Positions 38,049 to 49,921 of a stretch of DNA of 64,000 nt are shown here, one piece after another. The notes under the pieces are model-generated. The model saw only the letters and a program-made list of their open reading frames with translations, made no database searches and was not told where the DNA came from. How positions within the stretch are numbered: position 1 is the stretch's first letter; each line of letters opens with the position of its first letter. The position numbers and the translations under genes are program-made. This stretch comes from Mesorhizobium sp. 65-26 (GTDB lineage Bacteria > Pseudomonadota > Alphaproteobacteria > Rhizobiales > Rhizobiaceae), in NCBI GenBank assembly GCA_001899205.1, contig MKVL01000010.1, forward strand, positions 639,914 through 703,913, given 5' to 3'.

Positions 38049-38918
38049 ATGTTCATCAAGCGAGCTGATCAGTCGAAGGCGTCGCGTAGCGCGGCTCTTG
38101 TCGCGCTTTCGGTGGTCATTCCGACGCTCTCCCTGACGGCGTGCATGTCCTCGGAAAAGGACATCAATCTGTCGACCTATGTCGATCAGACCGAGCCGGC
38201 CGACGTGCTCTACAATGAGGGCTTGGCCAACCTCAATGCCGGACGCCTGCAGGAAGCGAGCCGCAAGTTCGATGCCGTCGATCGGCAGCATCCGTATTCC
38301 GAGTTCGCGCGCAAATCGATGGTGATGGGCGCTTTCGCCAACTACCGGCAGGGCAATTACGACGACGCCATCGGCTCCGCCAAGCGCTACCTCGCGCTCT
38401 ATCCGTCGACCGACGACGCGGCCTATGCCCAGTATATCATCGGCCTCAGCTATTACCGTCAGATCAAGGACGTCACGCAGGACCAGAAGGAAGCGCGTCA
38501 GACCGTCCAGACGATGCAGGACCTGATCACTCGCTGGCCCAAATCCGAATACGTCACCGACGCCAACGAGAAGATCCGCTTCGCCACCGACCAGCTCGCC
38601 GGCAAGGAGATGCAGATCGGCCGCTACTATCTCGAGCGCCGCGAATACATCGCCTCCGTGAAGCGTTTCCGCAACGTCGTCGAGAACTACTCCAGCACCC
38701 GTCACGTCGAGGAGGCGTTGGCGCGCCTGACCGAAGCCTACTACGCGATGGGCTTGACTTCGGAAGCGCAGACGGCCGCCGCAGTGCTCGGCACCAACTA
38801 TCCGGACAGCCAGTGGTACAAGGACTCTTACAAGCTCCTGCAGAGCAACGGGCTCCAGCCGCGCGAGAACTCCGGATCGTGGCTTTCCAAGGCCGGGAAG
38901 CTCATCACCGGCGCCTAG
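38049..38918 (+). CDS. bamD: Outer membrane assembly lipoprotein BamD
   Basis: A 289-residue lipoprotein of the BAM complex, which folds outer-membrane beta-barrels. Lipobox SLTAC puts the lipidated Cys at residue 32. Five TPR-like helical repeats follow ([39 protein letters not shown] and so on), with the YfiO/BamD motifs PYSEFARKS and [15 protein letters not shown] 38049 is used; the upstream frame from 37983 lacks support. The stop lies in CTAGAG, at the edge of a RIME-like repeat. Confidence 0.93.
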   Translation: MFIKRADQSKASRSAALVALSVVIPTLSLTACMSSEKDINLSTYVDQTEPADVLYNEGLANLNAGRLQEASRKFDAVDRQHPYSEFARKSMVMGAFANYRQGNYDDAIGSAKRYLALYPSTDDAAYAQYIIGLSYYRQIKDVTQDQKEARQTVQTMQDLITRWPKSEYVTDANEKIRFATDQLAGKEMQIGRYYLERREYIASVKRFRNVVENYSSTRHVEEALARLTEAYYAMGLTSEAQTAAAVLGTNYPDSQWYKDSYKLLQSNGLQPRENSGSWLSKAGKLITGA

Positions 38919-38980
38919 AGCCGAGGAACGGAGCATGATGTCGCCGGAAAACCGGTTCAAGTTCTTCGGCTGCGAGCTCC
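38915..38980. repeat. RIME-like intergenic palindrome, degraded copy
   Basis: It begins with CTAGAG containing the bamD stop codon and includes GGAGCATGATG, the GGAAAACCGGTT core and a closing GAGCTCC. Compared with the copies at 47101 and 55206, it keeps the GAGCATGATG and CCGnAAAACCG features but the second arm is eroded. Confidence 0.6.
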
Positions 38981-39040
38981 AGAAGCGGGACGCGTAAAAG
39001 TGGAATCAGGCATCCCGCGCTATTTTTCCGACTTAGCCGC

Positions 39041-39081
39041 ATTCGTGCGACGCCAGGTGTTTCCGCCTGGCTGCAAAGCGC
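39041..39081. repeat. Hairpin repeat, copy 1 (pair of 62263-62308)
   Basis: TGCGACGCCAGG-TGTTTCCG-CCTGGCTGCAAA forms a hairpin. The copy at 62263 has the same flanks and loop (TGCGACGCCA, TGTTTCC, TGGCTGCAAA), but the stem GG/CC next to the loop is replaced by AA/TT, a compensatory change that keeps pairing. Confidence 0.75.
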
Positions 39082-39099
39082 ACTGAGCAGCGCGTCGCC

Positions 39100-40773
39100 A
39101 TGCTCTCCAGGCTGTCGATCCGCGATATCGTCCTGATCGAGAAGCTGGATATCGACTTCTCGCCCGGCCTCTCCGTGCTGACCGGCGAGACCGGTGCCGG
39201 CAAGTCCATCCTGCTCGATGCGCTCTCGCTGGCGCTGGGCGCGCGCGGCGATGCCTCGCTGGTTCGGCACGGCGCGACGCAGGGGCAGGTGACGGCCGTC
39301 TTCGACGTCCCCCCCAATCATCCCGCGCGCATGCTGCTCGCCGAGAATGCCATCGACGATGATGGCGATCTCATCCTGCGCCGCCTGCAGACGGCCGACG
39401 GGCGCACCCGCGTCTTCGTCAACGACCAGCCTTCCAGCGTGACGCTGATGCGCGATATTGGCCGGGCGCTGGTGGAGATCCACGGCCAGCACGACGAGCG
39501 CGCCCTGGTCGATCCGGGCGCCCATCGGGACGTGCTGGACGCGTTCGGCGGGCATATGGGCGCCGTGCGCTCCACCGGTGAGGCCTGGCGCCACTGGAGG
39601 GCCTGCGAGCAGGAACTGTCGCGTCACCGCGCCAGGGTCGAGGCCGCCGCGCGCGAGGCCGACTATCTGCGCGCCGCCGTCGCCGAACTCAGCAAGCTCG
39701 ATCCGCAGCCGGGCGAGGAGAGCGAACTGGCTGAACTGCGGGCGCAGATGATGCGAGCCGAGAAGATCGCTTCCGAAATCCATGACGCGCAGGACGTGCT
39801 GTCGGGCCCGTCCTCACCGCTGCCGCAACTGGCGAGCCTGCTCAGGCGGCTGCAGCGCAAGGCCGGCGAGGTGCCGGGCCTGCTCGACGATGTCGTGAAG
39901 TCGCTGGACGAGGCGATGATCTCGCTCGACGCGGCGCAGTCGGGCGTCGAGACGGCACTGCGCGCCACCGAATACGATCCGCAGCGCCTGGAGAAGGCGG
40001 AGGAGAGGCTGTTTGCGCTGCGCGCCGCTTCGCGCAAGCACAATGTCGCCGTCGACGACCTGGCGCGGCTGCGCGATACGATGGTGGCCGACCTTGCCGA
40101 CCTCGATGCCGGCGAGGAGCGCCTGCACGGGCTGGAAAAGCAGGCGGCGGCCGGCCGCGAAGCCTACGATATTTCCGCCGCCCAGCTTTCCTCGTTGCGC
40201 CATGCGGCGGCGACCGGGCTGGCCAAGGCGGTCGTGGCGGAACTGCCGGCGCTCAAGCTCGAACGGGCCGAGTTCATCGTCGAGATGAAGAGCGATCCCG
40301 AAAGCCGCATGGAAGAGGGCATCGACCAGATCGAGTTCTGGGTGCGGACCAACCCCGGCACAAGGCCTGGGCCGATGATGAAGGTCGCTTCCGGCGGCGA
40401 GCTGTCGCGCTTCCTGCTGGCGCTGAAAGTGGCGCTGGCCGATCGCGGCTCGGCGCCGACCCTGGTCTTCGACGAGATCGACACGGGTGTCGGCGGCGCG
40501 GTGGCCGATGCCATCGGCCAGCGGCTGGCGCGGCTGTCGAAGCGTGTCCAGGTGCTGTCGGTCACCCATGCGCCACAGGTGGCGGCGCGCGCCACGACGC
40601 ATTTCCTGATCGCCAAATCGGGCGGCGCCGATCGCGTCGCGACCGGCATCGCCGAGATGGATCGAACGGCGCGCCAGGAAGAGATCGCGCGCATGCTGGC
40701 CGGCGCCACCATCACCGACGAGGCGCGCGCCGCCGCCGAGCGGCTGCTGCGCGAAAACACCTCGGCCCCCTGA
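39100..40773 (+). CDS. recN: DNA repair ATPase RecN
   Basis: A 557-residue SMC-like ATPase acting in double-strand-break repair. Walker A GETGAGKS at residues 29-36, then ALVEIHGQHDERALVDP typical of RecN, a coiled-coil arm (about 160-390), the ABC signature VASGGELSRFLLAL, and Walker B LVFDEIDTGVGG. Complete length for the family. The ATG at 39100 follows a hairpin repeat; no strong ribosome site is seen. No LexA box was identified upstream. Confidence 0.95.
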   Translation: MLSRLSIRDIVLIEKLDIDFSPGLSVLTGETGAGKSILLDALSLALGARGDASLVRHGATQGQVTAVFDVPPNHPARMLLAENAIDDDGDLILRRLQTADGRTRVFVNDQPSSVTLMRDIGRALVEIHGQHDERALVDPGAHRDVLDAFGGHMGAVRSTGEAWRHWRACEQELSRHRARVEAAAREADYLRAAVAELSKLDPQPGEESELAELRAQMMRAEKIASEIHDAQDVLSGPSSPLPQLASLLRRLQRKAGEVPGLLDDVVKSLDEAMISLDAAQSGVETALRATEYDPQRLEKAEERLFALRAASRKHNVAVDDLARLRDTMVADLADLDAGEERLHGLEKQAAAGREAYDISAAQLSSLRHAAATGLAKAVVAELPALKLERAEFIVEMKSDPESRMEEGIDQIEFWVRTNPGTRPGPMMKVASGGELSRFLLALKVALADRGSAPTLVFDEIDTGVGGAVADAIGQRLARLSKRVQVLSVTHAPQVAARATTHFLIAKSGGADRVATGIAEMDRTARQEEIARMLAGATITDEARAAAERLLRENTSAP

Positions 40774-40805
40774 GAAAAACGACGCTCTTCGTCGCTGTCA
40801 GTTGA

Positions 40806-43837
<3,032 letters not shown>

Positions 43838-43903
43838 TGCCGGGCGCATTTGCCGTCGCGTGAACGGCGGGATGCGCCAGGCTTTCTTGTTCCCGCGGAA
43901 CCG

Positions 43904-43925
43904 CGGCAAATCCCGGGATTTGCCG
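43904..43925. repeat. 22-bp perfect palindrome between convergent genes
   Basis: The sequence CGGCAAATCCC followed by its exact complement GGGATTTGCCG is a 22-bp perfect palindrome lying 8 bp before the SDR stop. With no loop and no T run it is not a classic terminator; CCGCGGAACCGCGG lies just upstream. Confidence 0.8.
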
Positions 43926-43933
43926 GGACTTCG

Positions 43934-44692
43934 TTACATCCGCATCAGGAGGCCGCCATCGACCGCAAGTTCGATGCCGGTGATGTAGCTCGCGGCGTCG
44001 GAGAGCAGGAAAAGCGCGGCATTGGCCATGTCCTGGGGCGTGCCGATGCGGCCGAGCGGCGCGTAGCCGGCCACGGCGGCGCGTTTCTCTTCCGTGTCCC
44101 AGCGGGCCTGCAGCGGGGTCAGCGCCATGCCCGGGCAGATGGCGTTGGAGCGGATGCGCTCGGCGGCGAGCTGCATGGCCAGCGACTTTGACAGCGCGCA
44201 GACGCCGGCCTTCGAGGCCTGATAGGCATCCTGCGGGTTGGGGTCGCCGCGATACCACTGGATGGTGGAGAAATGCACCATGGCGCCGCCACGTCCGCCG
44301 GCGCGCATGTGCGGGACGACCGCGCGCGCCGTGTGCACGAAGGACTTCAGGTTGATTTTGAAGACGTTGTCCCAGACGTCCAGATCCATCTCCAGCGCCG
44401 ACTTGTCGCGGCCGAACCACAGCACGCCGGCGACATTGGCGAGATAGTCGATGCCGCCACGCTCGCGTCCCGCGGCACCGACGACCTCCTCGACAAAACC
44501 GGCGTCGGTCAGGTCGCCCTGCGCGAAGGTGAGGCGGTCGTCGTAGGAGGCAAGCGAGGCCGGCTTGGCCTTGACGTCAATGGCGGTGACCGAGGCGCCG
44601 GCCTCGAGCAGCGAAAGCGCGATTTGCTCGCCCATGCCGCCGCCGGCGCCGGCGACCACCGCATGCCTGCCGGTGAAATCAAAAACGACCAT
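43934..44692 (-). CDS. Short-chain dehydrogenase/reductase
   Basis: A 252-residue classical SDR. Rossmann motif VVAGAGGGMGEQIA at about 12-25, NVAGV for adenine ring support, active-site Tyr and Lys in DAYQASKAG (YxxxK), and the C-terminal YITGIELAVDGG typical of the family. The ATG at 44692 (GAGGGGAGACTG upstream) is preferred to 44725. It is divergent from the aldehyde dehydrogenase gene and shares with it the intergenic region holding the predicted operator, so it may supply the alcohol-to-aldehyde oxidation preceding that enzyme. Substrate unknown. Confidence 0.88.
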   Translation of the reverse strand: MVVFDFTGRHAVVAGAGGGMGEQIALSLLEAGASVTAIDVKAKPASLASYDDRLTFAQGDLTDAGFVEEVVGAAGRERGGIDYLANVAGVLWFGRDKSALEMDLDVWDNVFKINLKSFVHTARAVVPHMRAGGRGGAMVHFSTIQWYRGDPNPQDAYQASKAGVCALSKSLAMQLAAERIRSNAICPGMALTPLQARWDTEEKRAAVAGYAPLGRIGTPQDMANAALFLLSDAASYITGIELAVDGGLLMRM

Positions 44693-44770
44693 CAGTCTCC
44701 CCTCATTGCTGGCGCGAAAGCGCATGATGGCCGGACAATAGGGGCAGGTAAAAAATCCATCAAGCGGTAT

Positions 44771-44796
44771 TAGAAAAAATTTGCCAAAATGGAAAA
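44771..44796 (+). promoter_or_regulatory. Predicted operator, SDR/ALDH divergent region
   Basis: TAGAAAA at 44771 and TGGAAAA at 44790 are direct copies 19 bp apart; the second is the right half of the 17-bp imperfect palindrome TTTGCCAAAATGGAAAA (44780-44796). The same arrangement is found at 47842/47861 before the ABC transporter. The likely binder is the XRE-cupin protein encoded between the two sites. Confidence 0.65.
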
Positions 44797-44850
44797 TCCG
44801 GATATCGTGCCCGGCTGACGACCTTTTCCTTCCAGATGGATTGCATCGCC

Positions 44851-46254
44851 ATGAACCTGCGTACCGACGTCCGCACCTTCTCCGTGACCTCTCCTGTCGA
44901 CGGCTCGACCTACATCACGCGTCCCTATGCCGACGGCGCCACGATCGAGGCGGCGCTGAAGCGTGCTCGCGCCGCGCTGCCGTCCTGGCGGCGCATGCCG
45001 CTGGCCGACCGGCTGGCCATCCTGCTGCGCTTCGGCGAGGAGATGAAGGCGAGGGCGGTGCCGCTGGCGGAGATGGTGGCCTGGCAGATCGGCCGGCCGC
45101 TGTGGCAGGCCGACGAGACGCCGCGCCTTGCTCTTGTCGGGCAACTCCTGGCCGATGTCGCGCCGGAAGCGCTGGCCGATGCGGCCTATCCCTCGGAGGA
45201 AGGCATTCGCCGCTATGCCCGGCCGGTGGCTGGCGGCCTGCACCTTTCGATCTGCGCCTGGAACTATCCGACCGCGATGATCGGCTATCTCGTGACCTCG
45301 CCGCTGGCGGCCGGCAATGTCGTGATCTTCAAGCATTCTCCGCAGACGCCGCTGATCGCCGAGCAGGCCGAGGAGGCTTTCCGCGCCGCCGGTGGACCTG
45401 AGGGCGTATTCCAGAGCCTGCATCTCGATCATGCCGATGCCGAACGGCTGATCGCCTCCGGCGCGTTCAACGCCGTCAACTTCATAGGCTCGGTCAATGG
45501 TGGCCGGCGCGTGCACGCCGCCGCCGCCGGCACCTTCACTCAGGTCCATCTCGAGCTTGGCGGCAAGGATCCGACCTATGTGCGCTCGGATGCCGATCTG
45601 GAGAAGGCCGTTCCGCTGATCGCGGAGGGCACCTATTCCAACGCTGGCCAGTCCTGCTGCTCGGTCGAGCGCATCTATGTCGACCGCTCGATCCACGACC
45701 GTTTCGTGGACGCGCTGGTCGCCGAGACGGCGAAATGGAGCATCGGTCACCCGATCGAGGAGAAGCCCATGGTCGGGCCCGTCGTGCGGGCAAGCGCGGC
45801 CGACACGATCCGCGGGCTGACCGAACAGGCTGTGCGGGCAGGCGCCCGCCGCCTGATGCCGCAGGACGCCAGGGCGGCGGCGCTCGGTACCGCCTACGTC
45901 CAGCCGGAAGTGCTCGCCGGGGTCGACCACGGCATGCAGATCATGCGCGACGAGCTGTTCGGACCGGTCGCCTGCGTCCAGGCCGTCGACAGCGACGAAC
46001 AGGCCGTTAGCCTCATGAACGACAGCGATTTCGGCCTCAGCGCCTCCATCTGGACGCGCGATGTCGAGCGCGGCGTGGCGCTGCTCGACGAGGTCGAGGC
46101 CGGCACCGTCTATCTCAACCGCTGCGACCATGCCGACCTCTACCTGCCATGGGGCGGCGTGAAGAATTCCGGGCTGGGCCGCACCAACGGGCGCTCGGGC
46201 CTTACCGAAGCAACTGCGGCGAAGGCGTACCATGTCCGTTCGATCATCGCTTGA
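44851..46254 (+). CDS. NAD(P)-dependent aldehyde dehydrogenase
   Basis: A 467-residue ALDH oxidising an aldehyde to the acid. Visible: the proton-abstracting Glu in HLELGGKDP, the nucleophilic Cys269 in GQSCC, NYPTAMIGY near the substrate pocket, and EELFGP-type DELFGPV. Starts at 44836 and 44851 are both possible; 44851 has GGATTG upstream. The last 23 bp overlap the N-formylglutamate amidohydrolase-like gene. With the linked glutamate ligase, the substrate may be a gamma-glutamylated amino-aldehyde, by analogy with PuuC; this is inference. Confidence 0.9.
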   Translation: MNLRTDVRTFSVTSPVDGSTYITRPYADGATIEAALKRARAALPSWRRMPLADRLAILLRFGEEMKARAVPLAEMVAWQIGRPLWQADETPRLALVGQLLADVAPEALADAAYPSEEGIRRYARPVAGGLHLSICAWNYPTAMIGYLVTSPLAAGNVVIFKHSPQTPLIAEQAEEAFRAAGGPEGVFQSLHLDHADAERLIASGAFNAVNFIGSVNGGRRVHAAAAGTFTQVHLELGGKDPTYVRSDADLEKAVPLIAEGTYSNAGQSCCSVERIYVDRSIHDRFVDALVAETAKWSIGHPIEEKPMVGPVVRASAADTIRGLTEQAVRAGARRLMPQDARAAALGTAYVQPEVLAGVDHGMQIMRDELFGPVACVQAVDSDEQAVSLMNDSDFGLSASIWTRDVERGVALLDEVEAGTVYLNRCDHADLYLPWGGVKNSGLGRTNGRSGLTEATAAKAYHVRSIIA

Positions 46255-47065
46255 GCCGGCAGCCGCCGCGCTGGGCCTCAACCGGCTCGACGCCGTCGCC
46301 ATCGCCGCGCTGGCGGATGCCAGCATGGAGCGGCTCCTGGTAGGGGCGGACAGCCCCTACCTGCTGATCGCAGAGCATGCCGGAAACATCGTGCCGGCGC
46401 CGTGGCGCGATCTCGGCCTTGCCGCGCCCTATCTGGAGACGCATTTCGCCGTCGATATCGGCATCGACGCGCTGACCCGGCGGCTGTCGGAAGGGCTGCG
46501 CGCGCCGGCCGTCATCGCGCATTATTCGCGCCTGTTCCTCGACTACAACCGGCCGGCCGGCGAGTGGGACTTCATGCGTCCCGATCTCGGCGGCATCCCG
46601 GTGCCCGGCAATCTCGACGTCGACGCGGCCGATGCTTCACTGCGCCGACAGGTCGGCTGGGCGCCGCTCGAACAGGCGATCGTCGAAGCCGCGAAGGGCA
46701 GGCAGGCGCTGGTATCGGTGCATTCCTTCACGCCGGTCATGGGTGGCGTTCGCCGCGACGTCGACATCGGCGTGCTGTGGCGCGAGCCGTCGGCCTTCGT
46801 TGGTTCGGTGCTGGAGGACCTTCAAGAGCGCGGCGCGCGGGCCGGCTTCAGGATCGGCGACAATGCCCCCTACGACTGGCGCCAGGCTGTCGGCTACACG
46901 CTCAACCGGCACGGACTGGAGCAGGGCAGGCCCTGTCTTTATCTCGAGGTCCGCAACGACCTGCTTTCCGATCCGGAAACACTGGAGCGCATCAGCCAGG
47001 TGCTGGAGACCACCTTTGCCGTCGTCGCGAGGTCGCTATGGCCGGATTCCGCGCTGGTGGACTGA
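46232..47065 (+). CDS. N-formylglutamate amidohydrolase family hydrolase
   Basis: A 277-residue zinc-dependent amidohydrolase of the FGase family, which in histidine degradation releases glutamate from N-formylglutamate. Motifs: LIAEHAGN (about 46-53, metal region), AVDIGIDALTRRLS, HYSRLFLDYNRP, and VSVHSFTPVMGG with His. No other hut genes are nearby, so histidine breakdown is doubtful; a role in cleaving an acyl- or glutamyl-amide made by the GS-like ligase downstream is possible. It overlaps the ALDH gene by 23 bp. Confidence 0.85.
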   Translation: MSVRSSLEPAAAALGLNRLDAVAIAALADASMERLLVGADSPYLLIAEHAGNIVPAPWRDLGLAAPYLETHFAVDIGIDALTRRLSEGLRAPAVIAHYSRLFLDYNRPAGEWDFMRPDLGGIPVPGNLDVDAADASLRRQVGWAPLEQAIVEAAKGRQALVSVHSFTPVMGGVRRDVDIGVLWREPSAFVGSVLEDLQERGARAGFRIGDNAPYDWRQAVGYTLNRHGLEQGRPCLYLEVRNDLLSDPETLERISQVLETTFAVVARSLWPDSALVD

Positions 47066-47100
47066 AAGCCGGAGGCCCCCGGGCTGCCAATTGAAGAGAT

Positions 47101-47154
47101 GGAGCACAATGCCGTCCGAAAAACCGCTTCGCACTTTTCGGCGTCATGCTCTAG
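47101..47154. repeat. RIME-like palindrome between hydrolase and regulator genes
   Basis: It begins GGAGCACAATGCCG and ends GTCATGCTCTAG; the inner arms CCGAAAAA and TTTTCGG pair across CCGCTTCGCAC. The layout is that of the dispersed rhizobial RIME-type elements. An ATG at 47109 in frame with the XRE gene lies inside it and is not the start. Confidence 0.75.
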
Positions 47155-47195
47155 AGCTTGTCGAATTGGAAACACGGCAGCCAAGGGCGTGGACG

Positions 47196-47780
47196 ATGCA
47201 AGGCAATGTGGGCAGCAAGATCCGGGATGCGCGCAAGGAGCGCAACATCACGCTGCGCGACCTCAGCGAGCGCTCCGGCCTGTCGGTTTCGCAACTGTCC
47301 AAACTGGAGAACGGCAAGGCACGGCTGACCGTCGACGTCGCCCTGATGATCGCCGGCGTGCTGCACGTGCCGGTGGCCTCCTTCCTGTTCAGCCCCAAGC
47401 CAGGCATGCAGGCGCGGCGCTCGATCACGCGCGCCGGAAGCGGCATACTGCACCAGGGCAACGGCATGGAATTCGAGGTGCTGTGCAGCGATTTTCGCGA
47501 CAAGACCAACATTTTCTGGCGGGTCACGCTGCATGCGAGGAGCTTCGAGGAGAATGGCGGCTGGCGCAGCCATTCGGGTGAAGAGTTCGTCCACGTGCTG
47601 AGCGGCAACCTCGAACTGCACACGATCCATTACGATCCGGCGGTGCTGCGGCCGGGCGACAGCATCCTGTTCGACGGCGAGATGCAGCATGCCTACGTGG
47701 CGCTCGGTGACGAGCCGGTGATCATGCTGATGTCGAACACGGTTCCCCGGGACGGACTGCCGCCCGGCAACAACCTTTAG
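47196..47780 (+). CDS. XRE-family regulator with cupin domain (PuuR-like architecture)
   Basis: A 194-residue protein with an N-terminal helix-turn-helix (about 8-62; LRDLSERSGLSVSQLSKLENGK) and a C-terminal cupin (about 115-190; EEFVHVLSGNLELH and GDSILFDGEMQHAY), the architecture of PuuR and similar ligand-sensing repressors. The frame is open far upstream, but ATG 47196 with GTGGACG matches the family start. It sits between two groups of genes that share the same AT-rich motif upstream (44771-44796 and 47832-47867), so it is the likely local regulator. The ligand is probably the imported compound or its metabolite. Confidence 0.88.
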   Translation: MQGNVGSKIRDARKERNITLRDLSERSGLSVSQLSKLENGKARLTVDVALMIAGVLHVPVASFLFSPKPGMQARRSITRAGSGILHQGNGMEFEVLCSDFRDKTNIFWRVTLHARSFEENGGWRSHSGEEFVHVLSGNLELHTIHYDPAVLRPGDSILFDGEMQHAYVALGDEPVIMLMSNTVPRDGLPPGNNL

Positions 47781-47831
47781 GCCCGGCGCGGGGCGGGTCC
47801 CGGTCCGACGTCGACCTCCATCTCAAGAATA

Positions 47832-47867
47832 TTTTCTAAAATGGAAAAAAATGCTTGTTATGGAAAA
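47832..47867 (+). promoter_or_regulatory. Predicted operator upstream of the ABC transporter genes
   Basis: TTTTCTAAAATGGAAAA (47832-47848) is a 17-bp palindrome with one mismatch per arm (TTTTCYA-AAA-TGGAAAA); a further TGGAAAA lies at 47861, 19 bp from the first. Fifteen of 17 positions match the site at 44780-44796. Confidence 0.65.
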
Positions 47868-47940
47868 GTCAGAGGGCTAGCATTCTTGTGACCGGGTGAC
47901 AGGCAGAAAGAGGCCGACACCCGGAATGGGAGACGAACCG

Positions 47941-48666
47941 ATGCTCTCGGTAGAGGCGGTCAGCAAGACATTTGGCGGCGTCCAGGCACTGCGCGATGCG
48001 ACGCTGTCGTGCGCGGCCGGCGAGATTCTCGGCCTGATCGGCCCGAACGGCGCCGGCAAGTCGACGCTGGTCAACGCCATCTCGGGCGTGCTCAAGCCCG
48101 ACAGCGGCAGCGTGCGGCTCGACGGCAGGGAACTGACCGGGCAAGGGGCGGAAGCCTGTGCCCGCGCCGGCATCGGCCGCACCTTCCAGAACATCCGCCT
48201 GTTCAAGGACCTGACAGTTCGCCAGAACGTCGAGGTCGCGCATATCACCTGCCAGGCTGTGCGCCCTGACAAGGCGGCCCGGATCGGCATCGACCAGCTG
48301 CTTGCGCAGTACGAGCTCGACGGTTTCGCCGATTTCGCCGCCGGCACGCTGCCCTATGGCAGCCAGCGCCGGCTGGAGATCGCCCGCGCGCTGGCGCTCG
48401 GACCTTCGCTGCTGCTGCTCGACGAGCCTGCGGCCGGTCTCAACGAGACCGAGTCGGAGGTGCTCGCGGTCGCCATCGAAGGCATCCGCAGCGAGGTTGG
48501 CTGCGCGACGATCGTGATCGACCACGACCTGCGCTTCATCAACAGGCTCTGCGACCGCCTCTGCGTCATGGACCAGGGGCAGGTGATCGCATCGGGCGAG
48601 ACCGAGGCCGTGTGGCGCGATCCCCGCGTCATCGAGGTCTATGTCGGGCAATCGGAAACGTCGTGA
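47941..48666 (+). CDS. livG: ABC transporter ATP-binding protein, LivG type
   Basis: A 241-residue ATPase of the branched-chain amino acid (HAAT) importer family. Walker A GPNGAGKS at about 34-41, RTFQNIRLF (LivG-specific Q-loop region), signature-like LPYGSQRRLEIARAL (YGSQ replaces LSGGQ, common in this subfamily), Walker B LLLLDEPAAGLN, and H-loop VIDHDLRFI. Start 47941 has GGGAGAC at the right distance; upstream starts at 47896 and 47926 are less well placed. First gene of the importer operon. Confidence 0.9.
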   Translation: MLSVEAVSKTFGGVQALRDATLSCAAGEILGLIGPNGAGKSTLVNAISGVLKPDSGSVRLDGRELTGQGAEACARAGIGRTFQNIRLFKDLTVRQNVEVAHITCQAVRPDKAARIGIDQLLAQYELDGFADFAAGTLPYGSQRRLEIARALALGPSLLLLDEPAAGLNETESEVLAVAIEGIRSEVGCATIVIDHDLRFINRLCDRLCVMDQGQVIASGETEAVWRDPRVIEVYVGQSETS

Positions 48667-48712
48667 CGTCACCCGTCGGGCGCACGGATAACCAGAGAGA
48701 AGGAGGGGTTCG

Positions 48713-49867
48713 ATGAAGAAGGTGATTTTGCCGGCGACGATGCTGGCCGCAGGGATGTTCCATGTCGCGCCGGCGGCTGCCGCCGACCTGAAGATCGGTC
48801 TTGCGGTGGCGATGACCGGCACCTACGCGCCCTACAGCGAGGCCGAAGGCGCACGCTGCATGGCCGACAAGCTAAACAAGGCGGCGAGCCCCGGCGATCC
48901 CAAGATCGAGCTGATGATCGAGGACAACCGCTCCGATCCGCAGCTCTCGGTGTCGCTCGGCCAGAAATTCCTGGACGCCGGCGCGCAGATCATCACCGGC
49001 GTGCCGTTCCCCGACGCGCTGATCCCGACGGCGCAGATCGCCGAGCCCTACGGCGCGACCGTGTTCTCCGCGCCCAACACGCAGCTCGAGATGCAGCAGG
49101 CCGGTCTCGACAATTTCATCGCCGGCGCGGTTCCCGATCCGATCAACGCCGCCGCGACCGCCAATGCGCTTTATGGCAAGGGCGCCCGCTCGGTGGTGCT
49201 GATGGTTTCGCCGGATGCCGGCTCCTATTCGGAGAAGCTGCCGGAATGGTTCGGCGAGGTGTTCGAGCATCTCGGCGGCAAGGTGGTCTCCAAGATCAAC
49301 TATTCATGGGGCACCACCGACTGGTCGCCGCAGATCGCCAGCATCAAGGCGCTGCCGCAGAAGCCGGACGCCATCCATGTCTGCGGCGTGCTGCCGGATG
49401 TCGGCATCCTGATCCGCCAGCTACGCGCCAATGGCTATGAAGGCTGGGTCGCGGGCTGCGACGCCTTCGACGACAAGTCGCTGGAGGGAACTGTCGGCAA
49501 TCCGGCTTCGCTGGAGAAGGTGATGTTCGCCACCCATGGCGCGACCGGCATGGACAGCCCGATCGACAAGTTCCTGGCCCAGTGCAAGGCCGACGGCTAC
49601 AAGATCAACGGCATCTTCGACGCTCTCGGCGCCGACATGGTGCAGATCAGCTACGAGGCGGCCAAGAAGGCCGGAACCGTCGAGCCGGCGCCGCTGCGCG
49701 AGGCGATCCGCGCCCCGGGCGGCTATCCCGGCACGACCGCGTCGGTGATCTCGTTCGCCGAGAAGAAGGGCTATCCCGTCAAGGCGGTGCCGGTGATCGG
49801 TTTCGCGGACGGCAAGCGCGTGCTCATCACCGACACGCCGCCGACCTTCGTTCCGGCGCTGAACTGA
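48713..49867 (+). CDS. ABC transporter periplasmic substrate-binding protein (Peripla_BP_6)
   Basis: A 384-residue type I periplasmic binding protein with signal peptide (1-24, ending APAAAA). The mature protein begins DLKIGLAVAMTGTYAPYSEAEG, the typical entry strand of Leu/Ile/Val-, amide- or urea-binding proteins. VMFATHGATGMDSP and a C-terminal ITDTPPTFVPALN complete it. The ligand cannot be read from sequence; linkage to a GS-like ligase and ALDH suggests an amine, amide or amino acid derivative. GGAGGGGTTCG before ATG 48713 is a strong ribosome site. Confidence 0.9.
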   Translation: MKKVILPATMLAAGMFHVAPAAAADLKIGLAVAMTGTYAPYSEAEGARCMADKLNKAASPGDPKIELMIEDNRSDPQLSVSLGQKFLDAGAQIITGVPFPDALIPTAQIAEPYGATVFSAPNTQLEMQQAGLDNFIAGAVPDPINAAATANALYGKGARSVVLMVSPDAGSYSEKLPEWFGEVFEHLGGKVVSKINYSWGTTDWSPQIASIKALPQKPDAIHVCGVLPDVGILIRQLRANGYEGWVAGCDAFDDKSLEGTVGNPASLEKVMFATHGATGMDSPIDKFLAQCKADGYKINGIFDALGADMVQISYEAAKKAGTVEPAPLREAIRAPGGYPGTTASVISFAEKKGYPVKAVPVIGFADGKRVLITDTPPTFVPALN

Positions 49868-49921
49868 CGGGCGAGCGACTGCGATGATGCATAAGGCGCC
49901 AACCGTGATCGGGATCGCATC

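Noticed and set aside
46232-47065. hutG of a histidine utilisation operon
   Set aside because: No hutH, hutU, hutI or hutC-like genes are present nearby, and the regulator is XRE-cupin rather than a HutC GntR type.
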